64,000 bases of DNA from Micromonospora sp. WMMA1947 (GTDB lineage Bacteria; Actinomycetota; Actinomycetes; Mycobacteriales; Micromonosporaceae), in the NCBI RefSeq assembly GCF_027497355.1, contig NZ_CP114909.1, forward strand, positions 3,367,001-3,431,000, in the 5' to 3' direction. The position numbers and the translations under genes were made by a program. Positions 1 through 9,557 of the stretch are shown here, in pieces. Numbering within the stretch: position 1 is the first letter of the stretch; each line of letters opens with the position of its first letter. The notes under the pieces were generated by a model that was not told where the DNA came from, made no database searches, and saw only the letters and a program-made list of their open reading frames with translations.

Positions 1-171
1 GAGAAGGCTCAGGTACGCGCCCGGGGCTGGACGCCGGAAGGCCTCGTCGAGGCGATGCGGGTGGCAGCCGAGTGCAACGCGGCGGTCAAGGGCGGCGCCG
101 ACGACCGGGCGTACGCGCTGGAGCGAGCCGTGTTCGCGGTGGCGGCGGCCCGGCAGGGCGGCGCCCGGTGA
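1..171 (+). CDS. holA: DNA polymerase III delta subunit, C-terminal end (partial)
   Basis: Only the last 56 codons lie in the window, so the start is missing. The peptide contains a helical stretch ending in KGGADDRAYALERAV, which matches the C-terminal collar domain of HolA. HolA opens the beta sliding clamp during clamp loading. Its position upstream of rpsT and lepA agrees with the usual actinobacterial order holA-rpsT-lepA. The TGA stop overlaps the GTG start of the next gene, so the two are probably translationally coupled. The call rests on a short fragment plus synteny. Confidence 0.75.
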   Translation, partial: EKAQVRARGWTPEGLVEAMRVAAECNAAVKGGADDRAYALERAVFAVAAARQGGAR

Positions 172-665
172 CCCGAGCGTGGTCGACGGTGGCCACGGAC
201 GAGGAGCGGTACCGCCCGCTCTACGCCCGGGTGCTGGGACTGCGCTTCGTCAACCCGGGTGGGGTGCTCTGCTTCCTCTTCTTCGAGGGCGCGGTGGCGC
301 TGGCCGTGCTGCTCGCCCTCGCCGAACTGGTGAGCTGGTGGGCGGTAGTGGTGCTGCCCGTCGCGGTGGCCGCCATGGTCAAGCTCAACGACGTGGTGGC
401 CGAGATGGTCGTCCGTACTGCCGCGCAGGTGCCCGAGCAGGAGCGGGATCGCTTCCGCCGCCAGATGGAGCCGGTGATCGGCCGGGCGCGGGTGCCGGCC
501 ACTGCCCGCGCGCTACCGGGCGGCGCGGCGAGCCTCGGGTCGCTGCCGGGCGGTGCGGCGCCGCCGAGCGCCCGTGCGTTGCCGGGTGGCGCGACCACCG
601 ATTCCCGGGGCGTCCGCTACCACCATCCGCGACGCGCCACGTTCGACCGCCCCAACGAGCAGTAG
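168..665 (+). CDS. hypothetical two-TM membrane protein with ALPGGA repeats
   Basis: This 165-residue protein begins with a GTG that overlaps the holA stop (GTGA), which decides the start. Two hydrophobic segments fill roughly residues 30-77. A charged helix follows (PEQERDRFRRQMEP), and the tail carries three copies of an (S/A)LPGGA motif at about residues 112-143 before a basic C-terminus. Homologues appear to be restricted to Micromonosporaceae as far as I can recall, and I know of no function. The coupling to holA is positional and does not by itself imply a replication role. The LPGGA repeats are encoded by near-identical DNA units and look like recent expansions. Confidence 0.7.
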   Translation: MTRAWSTVATDEERYRPLYARVLGLRFVNPGGVLCFLFFEGAVALAVLLALAELVSWWAVVVLPVAVAAMVKLNDVVAEMVVRTAAQVPEQERDRFRRQMEPVIGRARVPATARALPGGAASLGSLPGGAAPPSARALPGGATTDSRGVRYHHPRRATFDRPNEQ

Positions 666-812
666 CGACCCACCGCGCTAGGCCCTCCCGCCGCCTCGCG
701 CTGCGCCAGCCGGACGCCCCGTGCTCTCCCGCCGCCCGGCACTGCGCCCTCCGGACACGCGCGCTCCCACAGCCAGAGCCTCCGCCGACCGGCCGTGACG
801 CGATCACCCCGC

Positions 813-862
813 AGATCTTGGTACGAAACGGCCCTCATAGGGGCCGAAATCGTCCAAGATCT
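813..862. repeat. 50-bp palindromic repeat, family 2 copy A
   Basis: The outer arms are AGATCTTGG and CCAAGATCT, and the centre is another small palindrome, GGCCCTCATAGGGGCC. Two other elements of exactly 50 bp with the same outer arms occur at 30259 and 48452, and a longer 70-bp relative lies at 16521. It lies between convergent genes, so a bidirectional terminator is plausible. Confidence 0.8.
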
Positions 863-940
863 CCGGGCTCCCGACGCGCGCAGCGCGTAGCGCGACGCAC
901 GCGCACGTGATGCGACCCGCTGCGGGGGAGTGCGGACAGG

Positions 941-977
941 CGGAAGCCCCGTGGGCGCGGTGGCCCCGGGGCTTCCG
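941..977 (-). terminator. rpsT terminator hairpin
   Basis: Perfect 11-bp arms CGGAAGCCCCG and CGGGGCTTCCG are separated by a 15-nt loop. The hairpin starts about 20 bp past the rpsT stop codon on the minus strand. There is no clear U-tract, as is common in high-GC actinobacteria. Confidence 0.75.
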
Positions 978-996
978 GTGGGTTCTGTAGCGCTGG

Positions 997-1263
997 TCAG
1001 GCAGAGAACGAGGCGACGCGCTTGGCGATCGCCGACTTCCGGTTGGCCGCCTGGTTCGAGTGGATGACACCCTTGCTGGCAGCCTTGTCCAGCTTGCGGG
1101 TGGCCTCACGCATGAGCACGGTGGCCTTCTCGGTGTCGCCCGCCTCGGCAGCCTCGTGGAACTTCCGGATGGCGGTCTTCAGCGACGACTTGACCGACTT
1201 GTTACGCAGCCGGCGCTTCTCGTTCTGCCGGTTGCGCTTGATCTGGGACTTGATGTTCGCCAC
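997..1263 (-). CDS. rpsT: 30S ribosomal protein S20
   Basis: The 88-residue basic protein starts [21 protein letters not shown], typical of bacterial S20, and matches the family length. S20 binds 16S rRNA in the body of the small subunit. It is a single gene transcribed opposite to lepA, as in other actinobacteria, with a strong terminator at 941-977. Start ATG and length leave little doubt. Confidence 0.98.
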   Translation of the reverse strand: MANIKSQIKRNRQNEKRRLRNKSVKSSLKTAIRKFHEAAEAGDTEKATVLMREATRKLDKAASKGVIHSNQAANRKSAIAKRVASFSA

Positions 1264-1403
1264 GCGACAGCCTCGTCTTGATAGCTCGGGTTGGTCTGCT
1301 TTCGCGCACGACGAGCATGCGTCATCGCCGCGCGAAAAGCCAGGCTACCAGGTCGGCCCCGGACGAGCCAAAACGCCTCCAGCCCGGGCAGGACAGACGC
1401 CCC

Positions 1404-1457
1404 TCCACCAGCCCGCCGCCACCCACCAGCCTGCCACCCACCAGCCCGCTGCCCGCC
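1404..1457. repeat. short C-rich tandem repeat
   Basis: Three approximate copies of a 15-18 bp unit reading CCACCAGCC(C/T)GC(C/T)GCC lie in the spacer upstream of rpsT and past the end of the kinase gene. This looks like simple slippage-type expansion. I see no coding or regulatory role. Confidence 0.5.
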
Positions 1458-1552
1458 GCCAGCCGGGAGCCTTGCCGTCGACCGTCGCCGGCTGGAAGAC
1501 AGTGGCCGGCCCGTGCCGGCCGTGCCGAGCCGGCCGTGCCGAGCGGATCCGA

Positions 1553-2557
1553 TCACGAGGGGCGCGGGCGGCGTGCCCAGGACCAGCCCTGCCGCTCGGC
1601 CAGCCACCCGAGCGCCTGCTCCCCGCTCCACCGCTGGTGGGCGCGCAGATGGGGGGAGGCGTTCGACGGTCCGGCCGCGGCGCCGGTCAGGAAGTACCCG
1701 GCCAGCGCGGCGAGCGTCACGTCCAGCGCGTCGGCGGGCGCCCCGGCTGCCGCCGGGTGACCCGCGAATGCGGCGTCCGCGTCCAGGCCGCTGGCGTACG
1801 CGGTGAGCAGCAGCCCGGCCAGGTCGAACCAGGCCGGCCCGTGGCAGAGCCAGGGCCAGTCGCACAGCCAGGCGCGGCCGTCGGGGTCGATCAGGAGGTT
1901 GTCCACCCGCAGGTCGCCGTGGGCCAGCCCGGGGGCCGCGTCGGCGTACCCGGGCAGGCGCGACTCCAGCGCGACCAACTCGGCCAGCGGGGCACCGGCG
2001 GCCTGCTCGGGCGGCGGCTCGCGCCCGGCGGCCACCTCGCCCCACCAGAGGATGTCGTCGCGGGCCAGGTCCGCGAGGCGGGGGAGCCGGAGCGCGGCCA
2101 GCTCCGCGGGCGGGCCGGCGAGCGCGGCGGCCACCTCGGCGTACGTGGCGAGGGCGGCGTCCAGCTCGGCCGGCGCCCAGGGCAGCGCGGGGGTGTGCCC
2201 GTTGATCGCGTCGAGGGCGAGCGCGTACCAGCCGGACTCGGTGAGCGCCCAGCGTGGCCGGGGCACCGGCAGCCCGACCGGGAGCCGGGCCAGGATCGCC
2301 GCCTCGTGGGCGTACCAGTCGACCAGGTGCCGTTGTCCGTGCAGCGCCGCCGCCTTCACGAAGACGCGTTCCCCGGTGGGGCCGGTCAGCACGGCGGCGA
2401 AGCCGCTGGTGAATCCCCCGCCCGTCACCCGTACCGCCGCCGGTTCGCCGCCGATCCGGGCGGCCAGCGCGCCGCGCAGCCCGGCCGGCAGGTCGGCCCA
2501 GCCGGGCCGGACCGCTGTCGACCCGTACGGAACGGGCGGTAGGGAGATCGCGCGCAC
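1553..2557 (-). CDS. aminoglycoside phosphotransferase (APH)-fold kinase
   Basis: The protein has the APH/choline-kinase layout. There is a beta-rich N-lobe with an invariant-type lysine (VFVKAAA), then the catalytic loop HGDLRVDN near residue 213, then CDWPW in the metal-binding DFG position near residue 233. Families with these motifs phosphorylate small molecules such as aminoglycosides, choline or sugars, and the substrate cannot be told from sequence. The longest frame reaches 2629, where its start would overlap the ATG of the divergent DUF4240 gene. The GTG at 2557 is preferred because it leaves room for both promoters, but this start is uncertain. Confidence 0.75.
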   Translation of the reverse strand: MRAISLPPVPYGSTAVRPGWADLPAGLRGALAARIGGEPAAVRVTGGGFTSGFAAVLTGPTGERVFVKAAALHGQRHLVDWYAHEAAILARLPVGLPVPRPRWALTESGWYALALDAINGHTPALPWAPAELDAALATYAEVAAALAGPPAELAALRLPRLADLARDDILWWGEVAAGREPPPEQAAGAPLAELVALESRLPGYADAAPGLAHGDLRVDNLLIDPDGRAWLCDWPWLCHGPAWFDLAGLLLTAYASGLDADAAFAGHPAAAGAPADALDVTLAALAGYFLTGAAAGPSNASPHLRAHQRWSGEQALGWLAERQGWSWARRPRPS

Positions 2558-2627
2558 CGCACCATGCTGCCGCACCGGCGGCGCGCGACGGTCCGGCGCG
2601 TCGGTGGGCTCTGCCAGACTGCCCCCC

Positions 2628-3164
2628 ATGAGGACCGACGAGTTCTGGCAGTTGATCGACGACGCCCGCGCCGGTGCCGGGGGAGAGCCCGACGCGGTGG
2701 CGGCCCGGGCGGTCGCGCTGCTGGCCGAGCGCGACCCGGAGGAGATCGTCGGCTACGCCCACCACCAGCGGCGGGTGCTCGCCGCCTCCTACAAGGTCGA
2801 CCTCTGGGGCGCGGCGTACCTGATCAACGGGGGTGCCTCGGACGACGGCTTCGAGTACTTCCGGGGCTGGCTGATGACTCAGGGCCGGGCGGTGTTCGCC
2901 CGGGCGGTCGGCGATCCGGACGCGCTTGCCGAGCTGCCGCAGGTCCGGGCCGCGGCGCTCAGCGGCGAGGAGTTCGAGTGCGAGCAGATGCTCGCGGTGC
3001 CGTGGGACGCGTACCGGAAGGCCACCGCGTCCGACCTGCCGGCCGAGCGTGACCCGGTGCCGGTGCCCGACCTGAACGACTTCTGGGACTTCGACGACGA
3101 GGAGGAGGCCCGCCGCCGGTTGCCGAGGCTGGCCGCCCTCTTCGTCGAGCCACCCATGGAATAG
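2628..3164 (+). CDS. DUF4240 domain protein
   Basis: This 178-residue acidic protein opens MRTDEFWQLIDDAR and carries the DUF4240 hallmark of an N-terminal helix followed by an aromatic-rich core (YLINGGASDDGFEYFRGWL). A very acidic tail (FWDFDDEEEARRR) lies near the end. Its function is unknown. A -10-like CAGACT sits 7 nt before the ATG, which suggests a leaderless transcript and supports this start. The last six codons and stop are duplicated just downstream as non-coding DNA (3166-3185). Confidence 0.85.
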   Translation: MRTDEFWQLIDDARAGAGGEPDAVAARAVALLAERDPEEIVGYAHHQRRVLAASYKVDLWGAAYLINGGASDDGFEYFRGWLMTQGRAVFARAVGDPDALAELPQVRAAALSGEEFECEQMLAVPWDAYRKATASDLPAERDPVPVPDLNDFWDFDDEEEARRRLPRLAALFVEPPME

Positions 3165-3185
3165 CCGAGCCACCCGTGGAATAGC
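3146..3185. repeat. 20-bp tandem duplication at a gene end
   Basis: Two adjacent 20-bp copies differ at one position. The first encodes the C-terminus and stop of the DUF4240 protein and the second is untranslated. It looks like a replication-slippage duplication. Confidence 0.8.
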
Positions 3186-3290
3186 CGTGGAGTGAAGGGG
3201 GAGTCCGGGCGGGCGCCGGGCGACGTGGGACCATGGAGGGGGCCGGCGGCGCGTCGGCCCGCTCACGTCAGCCGACCAGAACGGACCGCT

Positions 3291-5168
<1,878 letters not shown>

Positions 5169-5186
5169 CAGTCAGGCTTCGCGCAG

Positions 5187-5219
5187 CGGCCGGCATCCTC
5201 GTCCCGAGGGTGCCGGCCG
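5187..5219 (+). terminator. lepA terminator hairpin
   Basis: The arms CGGCCGGCA and TGCCGGCCG extend inward through CCTCG/CGAGG to a tiny loop. The hairpin lies 18 bp after the lepA stop. Confidence 0.75.
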
Positions 5220-5305
5220 TTCGCGTACCCAGGAAATTTTCAGCCGGCGGCAGCGCTCCCACCTGCGGGTTCGTCCCGGCAGGGGGAGCGGCGGCCGATG
5301 CGGCC

Positions 5306-5332
5306 GGTTTCGTTTTTCGATGCGTCGGGCAC
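5306..5332 (+). promoter_or_regulatory. sigma-B/sigma-F-like promoter of the first GlsB gene
   Basis: GGTTTC and GGGCAC are separated by exactly 15 nt, close to the actinobacterial general-stress sigma consensus GNNTN14-16GGGTA. The same pattern and spacing precede the paralogue at 5931 and the DUF6328 gene at 35276. Position is about 58 nt before the start codon. Confidence 0.6.
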
Positions 5333-5389
5333 TGAGCGGACACGACAGCAAACGCACAGAACGTGCGAAATCGCTTAGGAGGACCGACC

Positions 5390-5677
5390 GTGGAGTTCAC
5401 CGTCTGGGGCATCATCACCGCGCTCGTCGTGGGTCTGATCGTCGGCGCGCTGGGCCGGCTGGTCGTGCCGGGCCGGCAGAACATGCCGATGTGGCTGCAC
5501 ATGGTGATCGGTGTCGGCGCGGCGCTGCTGGGCACCGTTCTGGCCCGTGCGCTCGGCATCGCCACGCAGACCGCCGGCATCGACTGGGCCGAGCTGGCCG
5601 TGCAGGTCGTGCTCGCCGCCATCGGTGTGGCCCTGGTGGCCGGCGTCGGCCGCCGCCGCAGCGTCTCGCGTTACTGA
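5390..5677 (+). CDS. GlsB/YeaQ/YmgE-type stress membrane protein, copy 1
   Basis: This 95-residue protein has three hydrophobic segments (about 5-25, 36-56 and 69-88) and the family signature GLIVGALGRLVVPG near the first loop. The family (transglycosylase-associated, Pfam Transgly_assoc) comprises small inner-membrane proteins linked to general stress, with no known activity. AGGAGG lies 7 nt before the GTG and fixes the start. It is about 85% identical to the next gene, and both have a matching sigma-B-like promoter and the same terminator hairpin, so the whole unit was duplicated. Confidence 0.9.
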   Translation: MEFTVWGIITALVVGLIVGALGRLVVPGRQNMPMWLHMVIGVGAALLGTVLARALGIATQTAGIDWAELAVQVVLAAIGVALVAGVGRRRSVSRY

Positions 5678-5695
5678 TCGACGCATCACGCGCCT

Positions 5696-5732
5696 CGACG
5701 GGCGCCCGGCCGTATCGGCCGGGCGCCCGTCG
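5696..5732 (+). terminator. terminator of GlsB copy 1
   Basis: Perfect 16-bp arms begin CGACGGGCGCCCGGCC around a 5-nt loop (GTATC). The same stem recurs after copy 2 with only the loop changed. Confidence 0.85.
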
Positions 5733-5841
5733 GCGTATTCGGCGCATTGAACCCCGTCGGTGCCCCTGGCTCGCCCCGGGTGCCGGGTTTCGGGGAGAAG
5801 TAGCAGGTCAGAGCACGTCTGAACAATTCGTCATCGGAGTC

Positions 5842-5868
5842 GGTTTGGATTTCCGGGCGGTCGGGAAC
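5842..5868 (+). promoter_or_regulatory. sigma-B/sigma-F-like promoter of the second GlsB gene
   Basis: GGTTTG, 15 nt, then GGGAAC. The spacing is identical to the promoter at 5306, and the element again lies about 60 nt upstream of the start codon. Confidence 0.55.
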
Positions 5869-5930
5869 TTAGCGATCACGACAGTAACCACACGAAAACG
5901 TGTGACCGGTTCTTAAGGAGGAGGGCGACC

Positions 5931-6215
5931 ATGGAGCTCACCGTTTGGGGCATCATCACCGCGCTGGTCGTTGGTCTGATCGTCGGCGCGCTGGGCCGGC
6001 TGGTCGTGCCGGGCCGTCAGAACATGCCGATCTGGCTGCACATGCTGATCGGTGTCGGTGCCGCGCTTCTGGGCACGATCGTGGCCCGGGCCTCCGGCTT
6101 CGCCGAGACCGCCGGTATCGACTGGCGCGAGCTGATGCTGCAGGTGCTCTTCGCCGCGATCGGTGTGGCCCTGGTGGCCGGCGTCGGCCGTCGCCGCGGC
6201 GTCTCGCGCTACTGA
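5931..6215 (+). CDS. GlsB/YeaQ/YmgE-type stress membrane protein, copy 2
   Basis: This 94-residue paralogue of the preceding gene keeps all three membrane segments and the GLIVGALGRLVVPGRQNMP block without change. Differences cluster in the second loop (SGFAETAGIDWRELM). AAGGAGG and an ATG at 5931 fix the start. Gene, leader and terminator are all duplicated in tandem with a period of about 540 bp. Expression is probably stress-controlled like copy 1, but the less canonical GGGAAC box may change the response. Confidence 0.9.
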   Translation: MELTVWGIITALVVGLIVGALGRLVVPGRQNMPIWLHMLIGVGAALLGTIVARASGFAETAGIDWRELMLQVLFAAIGVALVAGVGRRRGVSRY

Positions 6216-6233
6216 CCCCCGCACCACGCGCCT

Positions 6234-6270
6234 CGACGGGCGCCCGGCCTCAGCGGCCGGGCGCCCGTCG
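6234..6270 (+). terminator. terminator of GlsB copy 2
   Basis: The 16-bp arms are identical to those of the 5696 hairpin. The loop is TCAGC instead of GTATC. Confidence 0.85.
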
Positions 6271-6373
6271 GCGTGTGCGGCCCCTGAGCTGGCCCGGACG
6301 GCATCGATGTCGGCCGGGCCGCGGCTGCGATACGGTCGCCTGTGCCCTCCGTCACGAACACCCCCTGTTGTAA

Positions 6374-6386
6374 AGGAAATTTTCCT
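6374..6386 (+). promoter_or_regulatory. candidate operator of the sugar ABC operon
   Basis: The symmetric site AGGAAATTTTCCT lies about 54 bp before the GTG of the binding-protein gene. AT-rich palindromes of this kind precede many actinobacterial sugar operons controlled by ROK-family repressors. No regulator is encoded next to it, so the assignment is inference. Confidence 0.45.
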
Positions 6387-6439
6387 ACTAAGGTGCGGCG
6401 GAGAAGGTTAGTGCCAAACGGCCCTGAGGGAGATATGGC

Positions 6440-7732
6440 GTGAACAGGTGGAAGCGGCTGGCTCCGGTCACCGCCATCGTGGCGTCGGCCGCGTTGGTGC
6501 TGACCGCGTGCGGTGGCTCCGGCGACGACGACAAGGCCGCCGACAACAGCAAGCTCACTGTGTGGATGATGGGTGAGGGCGGCGACGCCCAGACCGCGTT
6601 CCTCGACAGCGTCGAGGCGGAGTTCAAGAAGAAGCACCCCGAGACCGACGTCGTGGTGCAGTACATCCCCTGGCTCGAGGCGCCGAAGAAGTTCCAGGCC
6701 GCGCTCGCCGGCGGGGAGGGCCCGGACGTCACCGAGCTGGGCAACACCGAGACCCAGGGCTGGGCCGCGCAGGAGGCCCTGGCCGACGTCTCGGACAAGT
6801 TCAACGGCTGGTCCGAGGGCAAGGACATCCTGCCCGATCTGGTCAAGAACGCCCAGCTCGACGGCAAGCAGTACGGCGTGCCCTGGTACGCCGGCGTCCG
6901 CGCCGTCTACTACCGCACCGACTGGTTCGCCGAGGCCGGAGTGAAGCCGCCGACGACCTGGGACGAGATGGTCGCCGCCGCGAAGGCCGTGCAGGCCAAG
7001 AAGCCCGGCACCTACGGCATCGCCCTGCCCGGCAACTCCGAGCTGCCGTTCTACTCCTTCCTCTGGGGTGCCGGCGGCGAGATCGCCACCAAGGAGGGGG
7101 ACAGCTGGAAGTCCGGCTACAACACCCCCGAGGCGCAGAAGGCGGTCAAGTTCTGGACCGACCTGGTCACCGTGCACAAGGTCGCCCCGCCGGCCGCCGC
7201 CGGGTGGAACGAGGTCGACGCCCGTACCCAGTTCGCCACCGGGAAGGCCGCCATGGCGTTCGCCGGTAGCTGGCAGGGCGGCGCGATGAAGAAGGACAAC
7301 CCCGACATCGAGAAGGTGTGGGGCACGTTCCCGATCCCCGGCCCGGACGGCAAGCCCGCCCCGGCGTTCGCCGGTGGCTCCGACATCGCCATCTGGAAGG
7401 ACAGCGAGCGGCAGGCGCTCGCCTGGGACTACATGACCGTGCTGCTGAGCAAGCAGAAGGACAAGGAGTTCGCCAGCAGCCTCGGCTTCTTCCCGGTCTA
7501 CCAGGACCTGGTCAGCAGCGGCGACTACGCCAACGACAAGGTGATGGCCGCCTTCGCGACCGCCATCCAGAACACCAAGCTGACCCCGCTCACCCCGAAG
7601 TGGGTCGAGGTCAGCCGGACCAAGACGGTGACCCAGGCGATGAACAGCTCGGTCATCAAGGGCCAGAAGACGGTCGAGAAGGCCACCGCCGACGCGGCCA
7701 CCGAGATGGAAAGCATTCTCAACGCCAAGTGA
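6440..7732 (+). CDS. sugar ABC transporter, substrate-binding lipoprotein
   Basis: This 430-residue extracytoplasmic solute-binding protein of family 1 has a lipoprotein signal: basic N-terminus, hydrophobic core and lipobox LTAC with Cys24. The mature part shows the family features KLTVWMMGEGGD and a periplasmic-binding fold with GKAAMAFAGSW. It delivers an oligosaccharide or sugar to the two permeases that follow by GTGA and ATGA overlaps. The start is GTG 6440 with a GAGGGAGA ribosome site. No ATPase gene is present, so a shared MsiK-type ATPase elsewhere probably energises it. The substrate is not determinable here. Confidence 0.92.
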   Translation: MNRWKRLAPVTAIVASAALVLTACGGSGDDDKAADNSKLTVWMMGEGGDAQTAFLDSVEAEFKKKHPETDVVVQYIPWLEAPKKFQAALAGGEGPDVTELGNTETQGWAAQEALADVSDKFNGWSEGKDILPDLVKNAQLDGKQYGVPWYAGVRAVYYRTDWFAEAGVKPPTTWDEMVAAAKAVQAKKPGTYGIALPGNSELPFYSFLWGAGGEIATKEGDSWKSGYNTPEAQKAVKFWTDLVTVHKVAPPAAAGWNEVDARTQFATGKAAMAFAGSWQGGAMKKDNPDIEKVWGTFPIPGPDGKPAPAFAGGSDIAIWKDSERQALAWDYMTVLLSKQKDKEFASSLGFFPVYQDLVSSGDYANDKVMAAFATAIQNTKLTPLTPKWVEVSRTKTVTQAMNSSVIKGQKTVEKATADAATEMESILNAK

Positions 7733-8715
7733 CCACGCTGACCGAGGCCACCGACGGCGCCGCCGCGCGGGACACCCCCGCGCGGCGGCGCCGTCGCCGG
7801 GTGGACCACCTTCCGTACCTGCTTCTCCTGCCCTGCCTGGCGATCATCGCCGTGCTGCTGCTCTGGCCGCTCGGCCAGGTCGTGTGGATGTCCTTCCACA
7901 AGCTGGACAGCGTCCGGCAGCTGCGCGGCGACCGCGAGTGGCCGTGGGTCGGCCTGGCCAACTACGCGCAGATCCTCGGCGACCCGTTCTTCCGTACGGT
8001 GCTGCGCAACACCGTGCTGTTCGCGATCGCCAACGTGGCGCTCACGATGATCCTCGGCACCCTGGTCGGGCTGCTGCTCAACCGCCTGGGCAAGAAGATG
8101 GCCACGTTCGTGGCGAGCTGCGTGATGCTCGCCTGGGCCACCCCGGCGCTGACCGGCACGATCGTCTGGAAGTGGATCTTCGACGATACCAGCGGCCTGG
8201 TCACGTGGTTGTTCAACAAGCTCCCGGACGGGCTCTCCACGGCCCTGTTCGGGCGCAGCGACTGGACCGGCTACGGCTGGTTCAACGACCCGCTGCTGTT
8301 CTTCGCCATCCTGACGCTCGTGGTGGTCTGGCACTCGTTCCCGTTCATCGCGGTGAGCGTGCTGGCCGGGCTCAAGAGCGTGCCGACCGAGCTGCAGGAG
8401 GCGGCCCGGGTCGACGGCGCCGGGCCGTGGAAGGTGTTCTGGTCGGTCACGTTCCCGGTCCTGCGGCCGGTCTTCGGCATCCTCGTGGTCCTCTCCACGA
8501 TCTGGGACTTCAAGGTCTTCACCCAGCAGTTCGTGCTGGCCGGCGGCACCCAGGACCGGTCCACGTTCATGCTGTCCATCTACTCGTACGCGGAGGCGTT
8601 CTCGCCGCCGCCCAAGTACGGCCTCGGCTCCGCCATCGCGGTCATCCTCACCGTGATCCTGCTCGTGGTGACCGCCCTGTACGTCCGCATGGTGCTGCGG
8701 CAGGAGGACGAATGA
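7729..8715 (+). CDS. sugar ABC transporter permease (MalF-type)
   Basis: This 328-residue integral membrane protein has an N-terminal basic cytoplasmic tail (ARRRRRRVDH), six predicted membrane helices and the permease EAA loop (ELQEAARVDGAGPWKVFW) that docks on the ATPase. It is the first of two permeases in the operon. The GTG start overlaps the stop of the binding-protein gene by 4 bp, indicating coupled translation. The frame stays open further upstream inside the preceding gene, but those starts have no support. Confidence 0.93.
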   Translation: MTTLTEATDGAAARDTPARRRRRRVDHLPYLLLLPCLAIIAVLLLWPLGQVVWMSFHKLDSVRQLRGDREWPWVGLANYAQILGDPFFRTVLRNTVLFAIANVALTMILGTLVGLLLNRLGKKMATFVASCVMLAWATPALTGTIVWKWIFDDTSGLVTWLFNKLPDGLSTALFGRSDWTGYGWFNDPLLFFAILTLVVVWHSFPFIAVSVLAGLKSVPTELQEAARVDGAGPWKVFWSVTFPVLRPVFGILVVLSTIWDFKVFTQQFVLAGGTQDRSTFMLSIYSYAEAFSPPPKYGLGSAIAVILTVILLVVTALYVRMVLRQEDE

Positions 8716-9545
8716 CGAAGAAGATCGCCCTCAACGGCGCGGGCCTGCTGGTCGCGCTCTTCGCCGCGTTCCCGGTCTACTGGATGGTGGCGACCTCGCT
8801 GAAGCCCAACCGGGAGATCTTCTCGTCCACGCCCCGGCCGGTGCCGGCGGAGCCGACGCTGGAGCACTACCGGGAGATCCTCACCGGCAACCTGATCCCG
8901 GGCGTGACGTTCGCCGACTTCTTCCTCAACAGCGCGCTGGTCGCGCTGGCGACGGTGCTGCTGAGCGGGCTGGTCGCGCTGCTCGCCGCGACCGCCGTGG
9001 CCCGGTTCCGGTTCAAGCTGCGCACCACGTTCCTGATCATGCTGCTGGTGGTGCAGATGATCCCGCTGGAGGCGCTGGTCATCCCGCTGTTCCTGATGAT
9101 CCAGCGGCTCGGCCTCTACAACACGCTGCCCAGCCTGATCCTCACGTACCTCGGTTTCTCGCTGCCGTTCGCGGTCTGGATGCTGCGCGGCTTCGTCGCC
9201 GCGGTGCCCAAGGAACTGGAGGAGGCCGCCGCCATCGACGGCGCCAGCCGGGCCCAGACGTTCCGCAAGGTGCTGTTCCCGCTCGTCGCGCCCGGCCTGG
9301 TCGCCACCAGCATCTTCTCGTTCATCACCGCGTGGAACGAGCTGATCTTCGCGCTGACCTTCATCAACGACCAGCAGAAGTACACGCTGCCGGTGGCGAT
9401 GACGTTCTTCTTCGGCCGGGACGACACCGCCTGGGGTTCGGTGATGGCGGCGTCCACGCTGTTCACCCTGCCGGTGATCGTCTTCTTCCTGCTGGTGCAG
9501 CGCCGGATGGTCTCCGGCCTGGTGGCGGGAGCGGTGAAGGGCTGA
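8712..9545 (+). CDS. sugar ABC transporter permease (MalG-type)
   Basis: This 277-residue partner permease has six membrane segments, the typical N-terminal PVYWMVATSLKPNREIF and the EAA motif ELEEAAAIDGASRAQTFRK. ATG 8712 overlaps the previous stop (ATGA). It ends only 12 bp from the end of the convergent lysozyme-fold gene, with no obvious hairpin between them. Together with the two upstream genes it completes the importer except for the ATPase. Confidence 0.93.
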   Translation: MTKKIALNGAGLLVALFAAFPVYWMVATSLKPNREIFSSTPRPVPAEPTLEHYREILTGNLIPGVTFADFFLNSALVALATVLLSGLVALLAATAVARFRFKLRTTFLIMLLVVQMIPLEALVIPLFLMIQRLGLYNTLPSLILTYLGFSLPFAVWMLRGFVAAVPKELEEAAAIDGASRAQTFRKVLFPLVAPGLVATSIFSFITAWNELIFALTFINDQQKYTLPVAMTFFFGRDDTAWGSVMAASTLFTLPVIVFFLLVQRRMVSGLVAGAVKG

Positions 9546-9557
9546 CCCGGCGGGCCG

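Larger units (their letters stand above)
666..996. other. 331-bp convergent intergenic region
   Basis: No credible gene is seen between the membrane protein (plus strand) and rpsT (minus strand). The region holds one copy of a 50-bp palindromic repeat at 813-862 and the rpsT terminator hairpin at 941-977. The rest is C-rich low-complexity DNA with approximate repeats of CTCCCGCCGCC type. Confidence 0.7.
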
